From assembly GCA_035526665.1 (NCBI GenBank), contig DATLBY010000325.1, forward strand, positions 1 through 13,404: DNA of 13,404 nucleotides, written 5' to 3'. A program made the translations under genes and the position numbers. The notes under the pieces were generated by a model that made no database searches, was not told the DNA's origin, and worked only from the letters and a program-made list of their open reading frames with translations. This document shows, piece after piece, positions 1 through 7,730 of this stretch; the stretch's first letter is position 1, and the number at the start of each line of letters is the position of its first letter. Source of the DNA: DATLBY01 sp035526665 (lineage in GTDB: Bacteria; Acidobacteriota; Terriglobia; Bryobacterales; Bryobacteraceae).

Positions 1-528
1 CGGCGACCGGCTGGCGATGACGCCGGCATCCCGCAGGATGGCGAGGTAGTTGTCGAACGCCAATCTGCCAAGCGCCACCACCACCTGTACCCGTGCCAGC
101 AGCTTCAGTTCGCGCTCCAGATAGGGGCGGCAGGCAGCTACCTCCTCGCGCGCCGGCTTGTTATCCGGCGGTGCGCAGCGCACCGAAGCCGCAATGTAGC
201 AATCGCGCAAAATCAGTCCGTCATCCAGGCTGCGGCTCTCCGCTTGTGAGGCGAAACCGGTTTCATGCAATGCCCTGTACAGGTAATCGCCCGAGCTATC
301 GCCAGTGAAGATGCGGCCCGTGCGATTGGCGCCGTGCGCGCCGGGCGCCAGACCGATCACCAGCAAGCGGGCTTTCGGATCGCCGAAGGAAGGAACGGGT
401 TTGCCCCAGTAGTTCCACTCGCGATAGGCCCGCCGCTTGACGAGAGCAATCCGGCAGCAATGATCGGTCAGCCTAGGGCACCGTGTACACGCGACGATCT
501 CGCTCTGCAGGAGGGAGAGAGAAGGCAT
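1..528 (-). CDS. Uracil-DNA glycosylase, family 5 (UdgB) type, C-terminus cut by the window edge
   Basis: Excises uracil from DNA as the first step of cytoplasmic base-excision repair. The readable part is 176 residues from an ATG at 528; the gene continues past position 1. Seen in the translation: a CTRCPRL motif at residues 14-20 and further cysteines near 118 and 133, matching the four-cysteine iron-sulfur site of family 4/5 enzymes, and GLAPGAHGANRTGRIFTGD at residues 59-77. That motif 1, with Ala-His in place of the polar catalytic residue of family 4 and with the NRTGR-FTGD extension, is characteristic of family 5. The stretch VVVALGRLAFDNYL (residues 149-162) fits the core of the superfamily. 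The C-terminal HPS-type motif lies outside the window. It is the last gene of the leftward group and starts 54 bases after the kinase stop, with only a weak ribosome site, so cotranscription is possible but not shown. Confidence 0.9.
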   Translation of the reverse strand, partial: MPSLSLLQSEIVACTRCPRLTDHCCRIALVKRRAYREWNYWGKPVPSFGDPKARLLVIGLAPGAHGANRTGRIFTGDSSGDYLYRALHETGFASQAESRSLDDGLILRDCYIAASVRCAPPDNKPAREEVAACRPYLERELKLLARVQVVVALGRLAFDNYLAILRDAGVIASRSP

Positions 529-582
529 GCGTCTTAACGTGAGTTTCTCAGCTATTGGTACCGGCCCCGAGCAGTCCCCAAT

Positions 583-2250
583 TTACCGCCCCAGAAACTT
601 CTCGATACTCTCCACATCGCGCTCCGCCGCTTCCAGGCTCTTCTTCATCCGCGCCGGATCTCCTGCCTTCAGGGAAGTCTCGGCATCGTCTAGATGAATC
701 TCCATCTGCTGTTCCCGCGCCACGATATCGGAACGCATGTTCAACCCTTGCCGCTGCTGCTCGCGCTTCATCACTGCCAGGCTTCCCTTCAAAGCGTTGG
801 CCCGCGTGCCGAGCATCATCAGGGTTTCGCGCAGATCGCGCAGGGCGTTGACCTTGGCGTTGTCTACCGCCGGGGCGGCGCTCTGGACGGCGGGCTGCTG
901 TGGCACGGTTTGCGGCTGGGCGATGGGCGCCGTGGGCTGAGCCGCCTGGAATTGAGACTGTCCGGGCGCTTGCGCCGCTGCTTGGCGGGCGGCAGGCTGG
1001 GGGACAGGGGCTTGGGCGGTCAGCCGCGCCGGTCCGCTGTCCCCCGCTCTGCCAACCGGTGGCTTGCTAGTTGGCGGCTGCGGCTGCGCCTTCATTTCCT
1101 GTGCCGGCGCGGTTACCGCGGTATCCACCGGCGCAGGCGTTTGTGATACGGGTGTCTGGGGCTGCGCTTCCGGCTGAGCCGCCGCCGGCATCGCAATTGG
1201 CGGCTGCGGCTGCGAGGCGGAACTCGACTTGAATAGTTTAGGACCCTGGATGGCAGCCAGCACCAACACTCCGATAGTGGCTACCGACCCGGCGGCCATG
1301 TAGAGTCCCCGGCGGCTGGAGCTTTTGCGGGGCTCTGGAGCCGAAGCTCCGGCTGCTGCGGCGGCCGCTGCCGGCTGCCCTCCGATGGATGGAATGGCGG
1401 CGGCTCCCGCCGGCATTCCGGTAGCGCCGGATTGTCCCACGCTTCCCAGTGCGGCCCGGAATGCGTCCGCCGTCTGAAACCGTTGCGCGGGATCGCGCGA
1501 GATCGCCATCAGGATAATCTCGTTCAGCGCGGCCGGCAGCCGCGGGTCGATCTGAATCGGAGGAACCGGAACAGAATTCAGATGCGCGGCCATGATGGAA
1601 TAATCGCTGTCGCCGAGAAAGGGACGCGTGCCGGTCAAAATCTCGTAGAGAGAGACGCCGAGGGAATACAGATCCGACCGCGGGTCCAAATCCACCGCCC
1701 CGTTGATCTGTTCCGGCGACATGTAATAGAGCGAGCCCACAGTGCGCCCGGTCTGCGTTAGCTTCCGGTCCGCGGCCATCTTCGCGATGCCGAAATCCAT
1801 CAACTTCACCGCCCCGTCGCCGGTCACCATCATGTTCGCCGGCTTGATGTCCCGGTGAATTATGCCCCGAGCGTGCGCATAGGAGAGTGCCGAGAGCACC
1901 TGCCGGACATACTCCACGCCTTGAGCAATTGGAAGACGCCCCTGGTGGAGGATCGACTCAAGCGTCGAGCCCTCCACGTACTCCATGATCATGATGAGTT
2001 GATTGCCGACGCGTTGTGCCGTGTGCAGTCCGGCAATGTTCGGATGATCCAGGCTCGCCTGAACCTTGATCTCGCGCATGAAGCGGTCGGCCAGTTCCGG
2101 ATCGCTCTCCAGGTTGGGAAGCAGTACTTTCATCGCTTCCACCCGCTCGGAAATGATGTTCCGGACCTTGTAGACCTTGCCCATGCCGCCGGCGCCGAGC
2201 ACCTCGACAATCTGATAGTCCCCTATGCGGTCGCCGACATTGTCTGCCAT
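583..2250 (-). CDS. Transmembrane eukaryotic-type Ser/Thr protein kinase with extracytoplasmic Ala/Pro/Gln linker and coiled coil
   Basis: Phosphorylates Ser/Thr residues of unknown partner proteins. The 555 residues contain a complete cytoplasmic kinase domain at about 10-270: glycine loop GAGGMGKVY (19-27), ATP-binding Lys41 in EAMK, catalytic HRDIKPANM (132-140), DFG at 152-154 and SPE at 178-180 in the APE position. An Ala-rich stretch (291-304) and basic residues precede one membrane helix at about 316-336. The exported part is a low-complexity Ala/Pro/Gln linker (about 340-460) followed by a charged, probably coiled-coil helical region (462-555). No PASTA repeats are seen, so the sensor part differs from the classic PknB layout. 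The ATG at 2250 has AGGAG seven bases upstream. The gene begins 19 bases after the CsgG-like gene, almost certainly in one operon with it. All catalytic residues are present. The ligand is unknown. Confidence 0.95.
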   Translation of the reverse strand: MADNVGDRIGDYQIVEVLGAGGMGKVYKVRNIISERVEAMKVLLPNLESDPELADRFMREIKVQASLDHPNIAGLHTAQRVGNQLIMIMEYVEGSTLESILHQGRLPIAQGVEYVRQVLSALSYAHARGIIHRDIKPANMMVTGDGAVKLMDFGIAKMAADRKLTQTGRTVGSLYYMSPEQINGAVDLDPRSDLYSLGVSLYEILTGTRPFLGDSDYSIMAAHLNSVPVPPIQIDPRLPAALNEIILMAISRDPAQRFQTADAFRAALGSVGQSGATGMPAGAAAIPSIGGQPAAAAAAAGASAPEPRKSSSRRGLYMAAGSVATIGVLVLAAIQGPKLFKSSSASQPQPPIAMPAAAQPEAQPQTPVSQTPAPVDTAVTAPAQEMKAQPQPPTSKPPVGRAGDSGPARLTAQAPVPQPAARQAAAQAPGQSQFQAAQPTAPIAQPQTVPQQPAVQSAAPAVDNAKVNALRDLRETLMMLGTRANALKGSLAVMKREQQRQGLNMRSDIVAREQQMEIHLDDAETSLKAGDPARMKKSLEAAERDVESIEKFLGR

Positions 2251-2269
2251 TGCTGTACTCCTGGAGTGG

Positions 2270-3247
2270 CTATTGTGCGCTCTTTACCGCATCGCCGACT
2301 TTCGGTTTGCCCGCGCCGGTAAACTTTCCGACCGCCGAAGCTTCGTCCACTTCGGTAATCGCGATGTCCCCGACCGAATCTTCCACCCGGCGGATCACCT
2401 TGCCGCTCGCAGGATCACGGATCTCACGGGTCGCGCGCCGGATCGACAGGCGGTCGCCCACCTTGACTCCAGCCCGGCTCCCCACGTTGATGACTACGGT
2501 GTCTCCCGTCGCATCCGCTACCAGCCCTTCCACTACAACAGTCTTGGTGGGCAGCGCCTGCGCCACGCTGTCGAGCTGAGCACCAAGATCGTTGACGGCT
2601 TTCGTGACTGCCTCGCCAATGATCGTGTTGGCGAAGTTGCTGCTCTTCATGTCCACCATGCCGCCGATTGCGGTACCCGAGCTGCCACCGGAACCTAGCA
2701 GGCCGGTGCCGCTGCGCGTCGATTCGCCTTTGCCGTTCTTCACCGCCAGAATTTCAGCCGTGTCCGTGTTCACCATGCGGGCGGAAATACCCACTACCGC
2801 CTTGGAATTCTTGTGGCCGACGCCGCCGATCCCATACTTGCTGAGTCCGCCGGTCAGCGCGCCGCCGCCTACATTCGTTGTCTTATCGTCCCGCCCGAAT
2901 TGGGTAATCGACCCCATGATCATGGCATCCACCCCCAGTAGTTTGCCCAGCTTAGCCGCCGTGGCCGCGTCCGCCCGGTCGCTGTTGGAGAAATTCTGCT
3001 CCGCCATGATCTTGTCGATCTGCTTCCGCTCCACCACCGAGTACTGCCCGGAATTCACCAGCTTTTCCACCAGCAGATCGGCGATCCCCTTCCCTATGTC
3101 GTTGTTGCTGCCGAAGATGGCGGCGGCGTTCGACTGCACAGTCGAGTAATCGAAGTTTAAGACCGCGACCCTCTTCTTTCTGGCTTGGGCAAAAGTGGGC
3201 AGGCTGAGGGCCGCCAGAATACCGGAAAGTAGAAGAAGCTTGCGCAT
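2270..3247 (-). CDS. CsgG/HfaB-family secreted protein
   Basis: The 325-residue protein has a typical signal peptide (residues 1-22, MRKLLLLSG then a hydrophobic run ending near FAQA). A CsgG-like domain follows: RVAVLNFDYS (26-35), GKGIADLLVEKLVNSGQYSVVER (about 52-74), then LGVDAMIMGSITQFG (104-118). CsgG relatives form outer-membrane secretion pores or stay periplasmic. CsgG itself is a lipoprotein, but no lipobox cysteine is visible here, so this member is probably soluble periplasmic or held by other means. A Gly-rich segment (about 125-200) replaces part of the barrel region. The C-terminal part (238-325, with GSRAGVKVGDRLSIRR) resembles the small beta domain found at the end of FlgT-like proteins. 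It is the first gene of an operon with the Ser/Thr kinase. The start is well supported by AGGAGGT five bases upstream. Which substrate it exports, if any, cannot be told. Confidence 0.88.
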   Translation of the reverse strand: MRKLLLLSGILAALSLPTFAQARKKRVAVLNFDYSTVQSNAAAIFGSNNDIGKGIADLLVEKLVNSGQYSVVERKQIDKIMAEQNFSNSDRADAATAAKLGKLLGVDAMIMGSITQFGRDDKTTNVGGGALTGGLSKYGIGGVGHKNSKAVVGISARMVNTDTAEILAVKNGKGESTRSGTGLLGSGGSSGTAIGGMVDMKSSNFANTIIGEAVTKAVNDLGAQLDSVAQALPTKTVVVEGLVADATGDTVVINVGSRAGVKVGDRLSIRRATREIRDPASGKVIRRVEDSVGDIAITEVDEASAVGKFTGAGKPKVGDAVKSAQ

Positions 3248-3252
3248 AAATG

Positions 3253-3277
3253 ACCTCCTAAGAGCCTAATTATTATA
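3253..3277 (-). promoter_or_regulatory. Promoter -10 box and strong Shine-Dalgarno of the CsgG-kinase operon
   Basis: Read on the minus strand, a perfect TATAAT lies at 3277-3272 and AGGAGGT at 3259-3253, five bases before the ATG at 3247. No good -35 hexamer is seen 16-18 bases upstream, so activation by a factor is possible. The same AT-rich patch reads TATAAC (3274-3279) on the plus strand and could serve the divergent infC. Confidence 0.6.
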
Positions 3278-3343
3278 ACGATCTGTAGCGCCCGGCACAT
3301 TACCCCAAAAACAGGTCCCAATTAGAGGTGGTAATTTGCTACT

Positions 3344-3967
3344 ATGGGATCATGGCTACACTTTCCTTCCGCGCATAGCATGCTTCCACCCAGAAATTTT
3401 CCTCCCCGCCGTCCCAGAATTCGAGAAAACGTGAACGAAGCAATTCGGGTCCGCGAAGTTCGTGCGGTATTCCCGGATGGGTCAGTAGAAATTATGCCGA
3501 CCCCCGCTGCCGTCCGCAAAGCTCAGGATATGGGGCTCGATCTGATTCTGATTGCTCCTACAGCCGAACCGCCGGTCGCCAAAGCCATGGATTACGGGCA
3601 ATGGCAGTATGAAAACAAGAAGAAGCAACACGAAGCGAAGAAGAAGCAGCACGTGATTCAGGTGAAGGAACTGAAGTTCCGCCCCAACACCGACGACCAC
3701 GATTACGAGTTCAAGAAAAACCACGCGATACGCTTTCTCGGAGAAGGCAACCGCGTCAAGGCGGTGGTCCAGTTCCGCGGCCGCGAAATCGCCCACGTCG
3801 ATTTAGGCAAAAAACTGCTGCTCCGTTTTTCCGAAGATCTGCAAGGCCACGGAACCGTGGAAGGCCAACCGCGGCTGGAAGGACGGAATGCGCACGTAAT
3901 TATCAGTCCGATCAAAACGGCCAAGGAACGCGAGAAGGAAAAGCCGCACCCGCCGACTGTCCACTAA
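3344..3967 (+). CDS. infC: Translation initiation factor IF-3
   Basis: Binds the 30S subunit, keeps it free of 50S and checks start-codon pairing. From the ATG at 3344 the product is 207 residues. The IF-3 N-domain is at about 26-92 (RIRENVNEAIRVREVR, then GLDLILIAPTAEPPVAKAMDYG), the lysine-rich linker with two KKKQH copies is at 92-103, and the C-domain is at about 108-190 (VKELKFRPNTDDHDYEFK, VQFRGREIAH). A short charged tail follows. The start is uncertain. GAGGTGG lies about 12 bases before ATG 3344, which is long, and an in-frame stop (3332-3334) closes the frame upstream. A second ATG at 3380 (Met13) has no ribosome site but follows an 8-codon ORF (ATG 3352, stop 3376-3378) by one base. 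infC is often autoregulated, but no rpmI or rplT follows: the next gene is convergent and 10 bases away. Confidence 0.95.
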   Translation: MGSWLHFPSAHSMLPPRNFPPRRPRIRENVNEAIRVREVRAVFPDGSVEIMPTPAAVRKAQDMGLDLILIAPTAEPPVAKAMDYGQWQYENKKKQHEAKKKQHVIQVKELKFRPNTDDHDYEFKKNHAIRFLGEGNRVKAVVQFRGREIAHVDLGKKLLLRFSEDLQGHGTVEGQPRLEGRNAHVIISPIKTAKEREKEKPHPPTVH

Positions 3968-3977
3968 ACGGCCGTTA

Positions 3978-4505
3978 TCAATAAAACAGGTACTTGCGCC
4001 ATTGATCGTCGCTCTTCGCCAGCAGGCGCATCAGGTGGCGGCTGGTGTGCAGGCTGAAAGGCCGGGGAGCTCTGGCAAGCTTCATGCCCGCCTCTTCCGG
4101 TGTCCGGCTCCCCTTGCGGTTATTGCAGTGGTGGCAGCAGGCAACCAGGTTTTCCCAGGTGGTTTCTCCGGCCCGCGAGCGTGGCACCACATGATCCAGC
4201 GTGAGTTCGCCCGAGGGCGACGCCCTCAGGCAGTACTGGCAGGTGTAGCGGTCGCGCATCAAAATATTCTTGCGCGATAAGGCGCGTGTCTGGTGGGGGA
4301 TCCTCCGGTATTCCAGCAACCGAATGACCGATGGCAGCTTTATCGTCTGGCGCGTGGAGTGGATATTGGTTTGGGCGTGCTCCTCGGCCGAGGCGACTCC
4401 CTTCAGTACCAGCACCAGTGCGCGTCTTGCCGCACAAATATTGATCGGTTCATAACTCGCGTTCAGCACAAGCACGGGTTTGTGCAATCGATCCATACTG
4501 ATCAT
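3978..4505 (-). CDS. HNH endonuclease family protein
   Basis: A probable metal-dependent nuclease of the small HNH family with a structural zinc site. I use the ATG at 4505 because GAGGGGAG lies nine bases upstream; a GTG at 4535 in the same frame would add ten residues but has no well-placed ribosome site. In the 175-residue product, a conserved N-terminal part (PVLVLNASYEPINICAARRA, about 10-29) typical of this family precedes the HNH core. That core has CQYC at 89-92, LTLDHVVPRS with Asp104-His105, the central Asn of WENL, and CHHC at 124-127 followed by NNRKG. All core residues are present. It starts 35 bases after the comF-like gene on the same strand, so they are likely cotranscribed. 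The role (repair, DNA processing or defence) is not shown by the sequence. Confidence 0.9.
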   Translation of the reverse strand: MISMDRLHKPVLVLNASYEPINICAARRALVLVLKGVASAEEHAQTNIHSTRQTIKLPSVIRLLEYRRIPHQTRALSRKNILMRDRYTCQYCLRASPSGELTLDHVVPRSRAGETTWENLVACCHHCNNRKGSRTPEEAGMKLARAPRPFSLHTSRHLMRLLAKSDDQWRKYLFY

Positions 4506-4540
4506 CCGCCGGGACTCCCCTCGGTTCAAATTCACGCTCT

Positions 4541-5374
4541 TCAGGTCACACTCGCGTTTGCCGCCCCACTCGATTTCCTCCGATCCACCCGGGCCACCGT
4601 CAGGACGGTGATGCGGCTGGCGCCCGCGCGTTTTAAGGCCGATGCGCTGGCCGCCAGCGTTGCGCCCGTGGTCATCACGTCATCCACCAAAAGAATGTGC
4701 CTGTCCTTTACGATCGCCCGTTTGCGCACGACGAATGCACCGGCCACGTTGCTGCGCCGCTGCGCGTTGCTCAGGCCCGCCTGGGGCAAGGTCGCGCGTT
4801 TGCGCCGCAGCGCCGAAACCAGCGGAGTGCCCAATCTTCCGGCTACCACGCGCGCCAGCAACTGGGATTGATTAAAGCCTCTCTTCCAGCGGCGCAGCCA
4901 ATGTAGCGGCATCGGGACCACCATGTCGTAGCGATTCTCGCGCGGAAGCACGCTTAGCAGCATCTTGCCGAGCGGTTTCGCCAGCGGCTGCATGTGGCTG
5001 TACTTAAAAAGGTGAATGAGCTTGCGGAGGGTTCCTTCATACTCGCCGAACGAGTAAGTAGCATCGAAGCCCGTGAGTCCGCGCCGGCACAGTCCGCAGC
5101 GCCCGTTTTCATCCAGCGGCGAGGCGTTCAGAAACGGCGTCTTGCAGTCAATACAGAAGTAATCGGCGAGGAGCGGCTTGGAATCCTGCAGGCAGGCGGA
5201 ACAAACAGGAACGCGGGAGAACTCGTGCAGTGTTTTTTCGCAAACGCGGCACTCATCCGGGAAGACGAGGTTAAACATAGCCGCCGGCAGCCTTCGCGCA
5301 GCGGGAGAGTCGACATGAAGCAGTAGCGCGTTACGCCATCGACTGGGGAAGATCCACCTCCACCGAAAAAACAT
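4541..5374 (-). CDS. ComF family protein (double zinc finger plus phosphoribosyltransferase fold)
   Basis: ComF proteins are linked to uptake of transforming DNA; the biochemical step is not settled. The 277-residue reading has two zinc-binding cysteine sets: C42-x2-C45 with C58-x2-C61, and C74-x2-C77 with C93-x2-C96. A phosphoribosyltransferase domain follows, with VVPMPLHWLRRWKRGFNQS (152-170) and the PRPP loop HILLVDDVMTTGATL (226-240), both near-canonical for the family. The N-terminus is uncertain. ATG 5374 has only GTGG upstream, and most relatives begin close to the first cysteine pair, so Met33 (5278) is an alternative giving MFNLVFPDECRVC. The gene stands alone after a 95-base gap from the response regulator and is followed by the HNH gene. 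Confidence 0.9.
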   Translation of the reverse strand: MFFRWRWIFPSRWRNALLLHVDSPAARRLPAAMFNLVFPDECRVCEKTLHEFSRVPVCSACLQDSKPLLADYFCIDCKTPFLNASPLDENGRCGLCRRGLTGFDATYSFGEYEGTLRKLIHLFKYSHMQPLAKPLGKMLLSVLPRENRYDMVVPMPLHWLRRWKRGFNQSQLLARVVAGRLGTPLVSALRRKRATLPQAGLSNAQRRSNVAGAFVVRKRAIVKDRHILLVDDVMTTGATLAASASALKRAGASRITVLTVARVDRRKSSGAANASVT

Positions 5375-5469
5375 TTTACCACAATGTTGGATTAACGGTT
5401 GTCCGGCGGAATGCTTTCGTCGCCCTGCTGTGCTATGAGTCTGCCGCCGGAAATATGGTGGCAGCCGGT

Positions 5470-6213
5470 CTACCGGGCCGCGCCGGCTCCCTGGGGGGCC
5501 GCCGGCTCCAGCGCGGGATCCCGCTGCTCCTCCGGCTCCTCGAAGGCGTAGCCAAAGCCGCGTACCGACCGGATCCAGGAGATGCTGCCGGGTTTTGATT
5601 CCAGCTTGTGCCGCAGCCGCAGAATATACACATCCACGGAGCGGTCGGTTACCGCACGGTTATAACCCCACACCGCATTCAGCAGTTGCTCACGGCTGAA
5701 GACCACGCGTGGCCGCGCCATCAGGAACTGGAGCATCCGGAACTCGGTGGCCGTCAACCCGACCTCCACTCCGTCCACTCGCACCTGACAGGCATCGCAA
5801 TCCAGCTCCAGGCTGCCAGACCGCATGATTTTGGGGCCGGCGATGAGCGTCCGAAGCTGATTCTTGACGCGGGCAATCAGCTCCCGCACGAAGAACGGTT
5901 TGACGATATAGTCATTGGCGCCCAGTTCCAGTCCCACGATGCGGTCGGTTTCAGAAGCGCACGCAGTCAGAAAAATCACCGGAACAGCGGCCAGGTCGGC
6001 ATGGGAGCGGATCGCACGGCAGATGTCCAGGCCGTCCGAATCGGGAAGCATTATGTCGAGCAGGATGATATCAGGCCGCTCGCGGCGAAACAGATCCACT
6101 GCTCCCTTGCCCGTCTGCGATCCGGCAAAAACAAAGCCTTCTTTCTCAAGGTTGTATTTGAGAAGCTGGAAAAGATCGGCATCGTCTTCTATGAGAACTA
6201 CTTTTTTCTGCAT
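5470..6213 (-). CDS. phoB: PhoB/OmpR-family response regulator
   Basis: Phosphorylation-controlled DNA-binding transcription factor, 247 residues. The receiver domain (about 4-118) has the acidic pair D10-D11, phosphoacceptor Asp53 in LLDIMLPDSDG, Thr83 and Lys105 in IVKPF. The winged-helix DNA-binding domain (about 132-227) shows LTATEFRMLQFLM, SREQLLNAVWGY, the recognition-helix stretch VDVYILRLRHKL and RSVRGFGYAF, all close to PhoB. A short acidic/alanine tail (228-247) is extra. The gene starts 35 bases after the histidine kinase stop, with AGGCGGA as ribosome site. A Pho-box-like element ending inside the kinase stop codon suggests its own promoter and autoregulation. The name phoB rests on family resemblance plus those boxes; another OmpR-type regulator is possible. 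Confidence 0.9.
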   Translation of the reverse strand: MQKKVVLIEDDADLFQLLKYNLEKEGFVFAGSQTGKGAVDLFRRERPDIILLDIMLPDSDGLDICRAIRSHADLAAVPVIFLTACASETDRIVGLELGANDYIVKPFFVRELIARVKNQLRTLIAGPKIMRSGSLELDCDACQVRVDGVEVGLTATEFRMLQFLMARPRVVFSREQLLNAVWGYNRAVTDRSVDVYILRLRHKLESKPGSISWIRSVRGFGYAFEEPEEQRDPALEPAAPQGAGAAR

Positions 6214-6231
6214 ACAAGTCCGCCTGAAACC

Positions 6232-6265
6232 AGCATATACCCCGCCTGTTACATCTCTATGACAG
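6232..6265 (-). promoter_or_regulatory. Pho-box-like element with -10 hexamer upstream of the response regulator
   Basis: On the minus strand, CTGTCATAGAGATGTAAC lies at 6265-6248. It agrees with the E. coli Pho box CTGTCATAWAWCTGTCAY at 14 of 18 positions and keeps the 11-base period. TATATG (6239-6234) or TATGCT (6237-6232) follows 8-10 bases later, where PhoB-activated promoters have their -10. It spans the stop codon of the upstream kinase gene and would give the regulator an internal promoter. Confidence 0.6.
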
Positions 6266-7730
6266 ACACGCCGGACGGGATGGGGGTTCCCTCAGGCTCC
6301 GAATTGCCGGCCTTCCTGGCCACCGGCAGCGTAAACCAGAAAGTAGACCCCGCGTGCAGTTCGCTGTCTACCCGCACATCGCCGCCATGGGCTTTGACCA
6401 AGTGCTTGACGATCGCTAATCCCAGGCCGGTGCCCCCCAGTTCGCGCGAGCGTGCTTTGTCGACGCGGTAAAACCGCTCGAAGAGACGGGGAAGGTCATC
6501 CGCTGGAATACCGGCCCCTGTATCCTGGACGTAAAACTCGACAAAGCCGGCGTCCTGGCGCAACGGCTGCGCGCCCAACCGGATGGAGCCTTTCTCCGGC
6601 GTGTATTTGATGGCGTTATCCATAAGATTGCTGAGGATCTGGTGAACCGCCTCCGGATCGCAATACACATCCGTCCCGGCAGCCGGCGCTTCAATCTGAA
6701 TCTCGATTCCCTTTTTCTCCAGCATGGGACGCATGGAATCGAAATTGTCATCCAGCAGGGCAGCCACGGGATGGACTCCGAACTGCAGCTTTTGTGTTCG
6801 CAGTTCGATCCGGGAAAGGGTCAAAATGTCGCCGATCAGCCGGCCCAGGCGTTCGGCGTTCTGCCGGATGATCCCGAGGAACTTCACATTGCAGTTGGGA
6901 TCCTCGAGCGCTCCGTCCAGAAGCGTTTCGGTATACCCCTGGATAGAGGCAAGCGGAGTCCTAAGCTCATGCGACACGTTGATGACAAAGTCTTTCCGGA
7001 CCTGTTCCAGCTTCTTCAAAGCCACTTGTTCCCGCTGCAGCTCGGTAAACATGCCCTGCAGCTTTTCGCCTGTCTCGTTCAGCTTGGCGCTTAAAGTGCC
7101 GATTTCATCGGCGGGCGTCTCCCGCAGGCGTGACCCGAAATCCCCACGCGCCAGTCTGCCGGCAAACTCAAGCACCACGGCGAGACGCCGCGAATAGTAG
7201 CGCGCAATGAAGATGGCGATTAGCAAGGCGGGAAAGAATGCGATCAAGGCCGAAAGAAGCACCTGCCGCCGGATCCCGGCCACTTGCGCCTCAATTTCGC
7301 GCATCGGAACAGCCAGGCGCAGCGCGCCGCGTCCGTAGGGAATCGCTACATACAGGAACTGAATTCCCAGCGTCGCGCTGGTCCTCACGTCAGAGCCACG
7401 GATACCGCCTAGAGAGGAGATAAACTCGCGCCGGTTCTTGTGGTTCTCCATCTTCTCGGAGACGGCCTCCGAATCCGCTAGTACCCGGCCGTTCAGATCG
7501 ATAATGGTAATCCTTCCTCCCGCCGCGTGCGCCAACTGGCGGATATCGGTGATCAGTTGCTGTTCGGGGAGCAGGTCCAGCATCCGGCATTTCTCATCCA
7601 GCTCGCGGTTCAGTGTTTGAACGTAACTGGCCTCCGCCAGGCGGGTTGTCAGGAAGTCCATCGCCACCAGGGCGATAACCAGGACACTCGCAATCGCAAG
7701 CACCAGTTTGGCGAGAATACGTTTGGTCAA
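6249..7730 (-). CDS. phoR: PhoR-like membrane sensor histidine kinase
   Basis: Autophosphorylates on His and passes phosphate to the adjacent regulator. From a TTG at 7730 the product is 493 residues. It has TM1 at about 5-27, an extracytoplasmic sensor domain of about 130 residues (28-156, PAS-like pattern GGRITIIDLNGRVLADS), TM2 at 157-177 and HAMP to about 227. The HisKA domain has FVINVSHELRTPLASIQGY with His254. The HATPase part has NLMDNAIKYTPEKG (Asn372), DTGAGIP (403-409) and GGTGLGL (432-438). No second, cytoplasmic PAS domain is seen between HAMP and HisKA. The frame stays open to a TTG at 7775, but the TTG at 7730 has GCAGGA about eight bases upstream while the first has no ribosome site. 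The 7775 TTG also reads as part of a -35-like TTGAAA, 15 bases before TATTCT (7754-7749). Kinase-before-regulator order is the reverse of the usual phoB-phoR. Confidence 0.92.
   Translation of the reverse strand: MTKRILAKLVLAIASVLVIALVAMDFLTTRLAEASYVQTLNRELDEKCRMLDLLPEQQLITDIRQLAHAAGGRITIIDLNGRVLADSEAVSEKMENHKNRREFISSLGGIRGSDVRTSATLGIQFLYVAIPYGRGALRLAVPMREIEAQVAGIRRQVLLSALIAFFPALLIAIFIARYYSRRLAVVLEFAGRLARGDFGSRLRETPADEIGTLSAKLNETGEKLQGMFTELQREQVALKKLEQVRKDFVINVSHELRTPLASIQGYTETLLDGALEDPNCNVKFLGIIRQNAERLGRLIGDILTLSRIELRTQKLQFGVHPVAALLDDNFDSMRPMLEKKGIEIQIEAPAAGTDVYCDPEAVHQILSNLMDNAIKYTPEKGSIRLGAQPLRQDAGFVEFYVQDTGAGIPADDLPRLFERFYRVDKARSRELGGTGLGLAIVKHLVKAHGGDVRVDSELHAGSTFWFTLPVARKAGNSEPEGTPIPSGVSVIEM

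Noticed and set aside
3604..3655. KKKQH repeat in IF-3 as an insertion or recent duplication
   Set aside because: It coincides with the normal lysine-rich linker between the two IF-3 domains, which is low-complexity in most species.
3966..3975. Palindrome AACGGCCGTT between infC and the HNH gene as a bidirectional terminator
   Set aside because: A 10-base perfect palindrome has no loop and no adjoining T run on either strand.
5403..5450. CCGGCGG and CCGCCGG as terminator arms after the response regulator
   Set aside because: The arms are short, about 35 bases apart and lack a T run.
5608..6471. 287-codon plus-strand open frame
   Set aside because: It is antisense across the response regulator and the end of the kinase, with no recognisable domain or ribosome site. 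It is a shadow of strong codon bias on the other strand.
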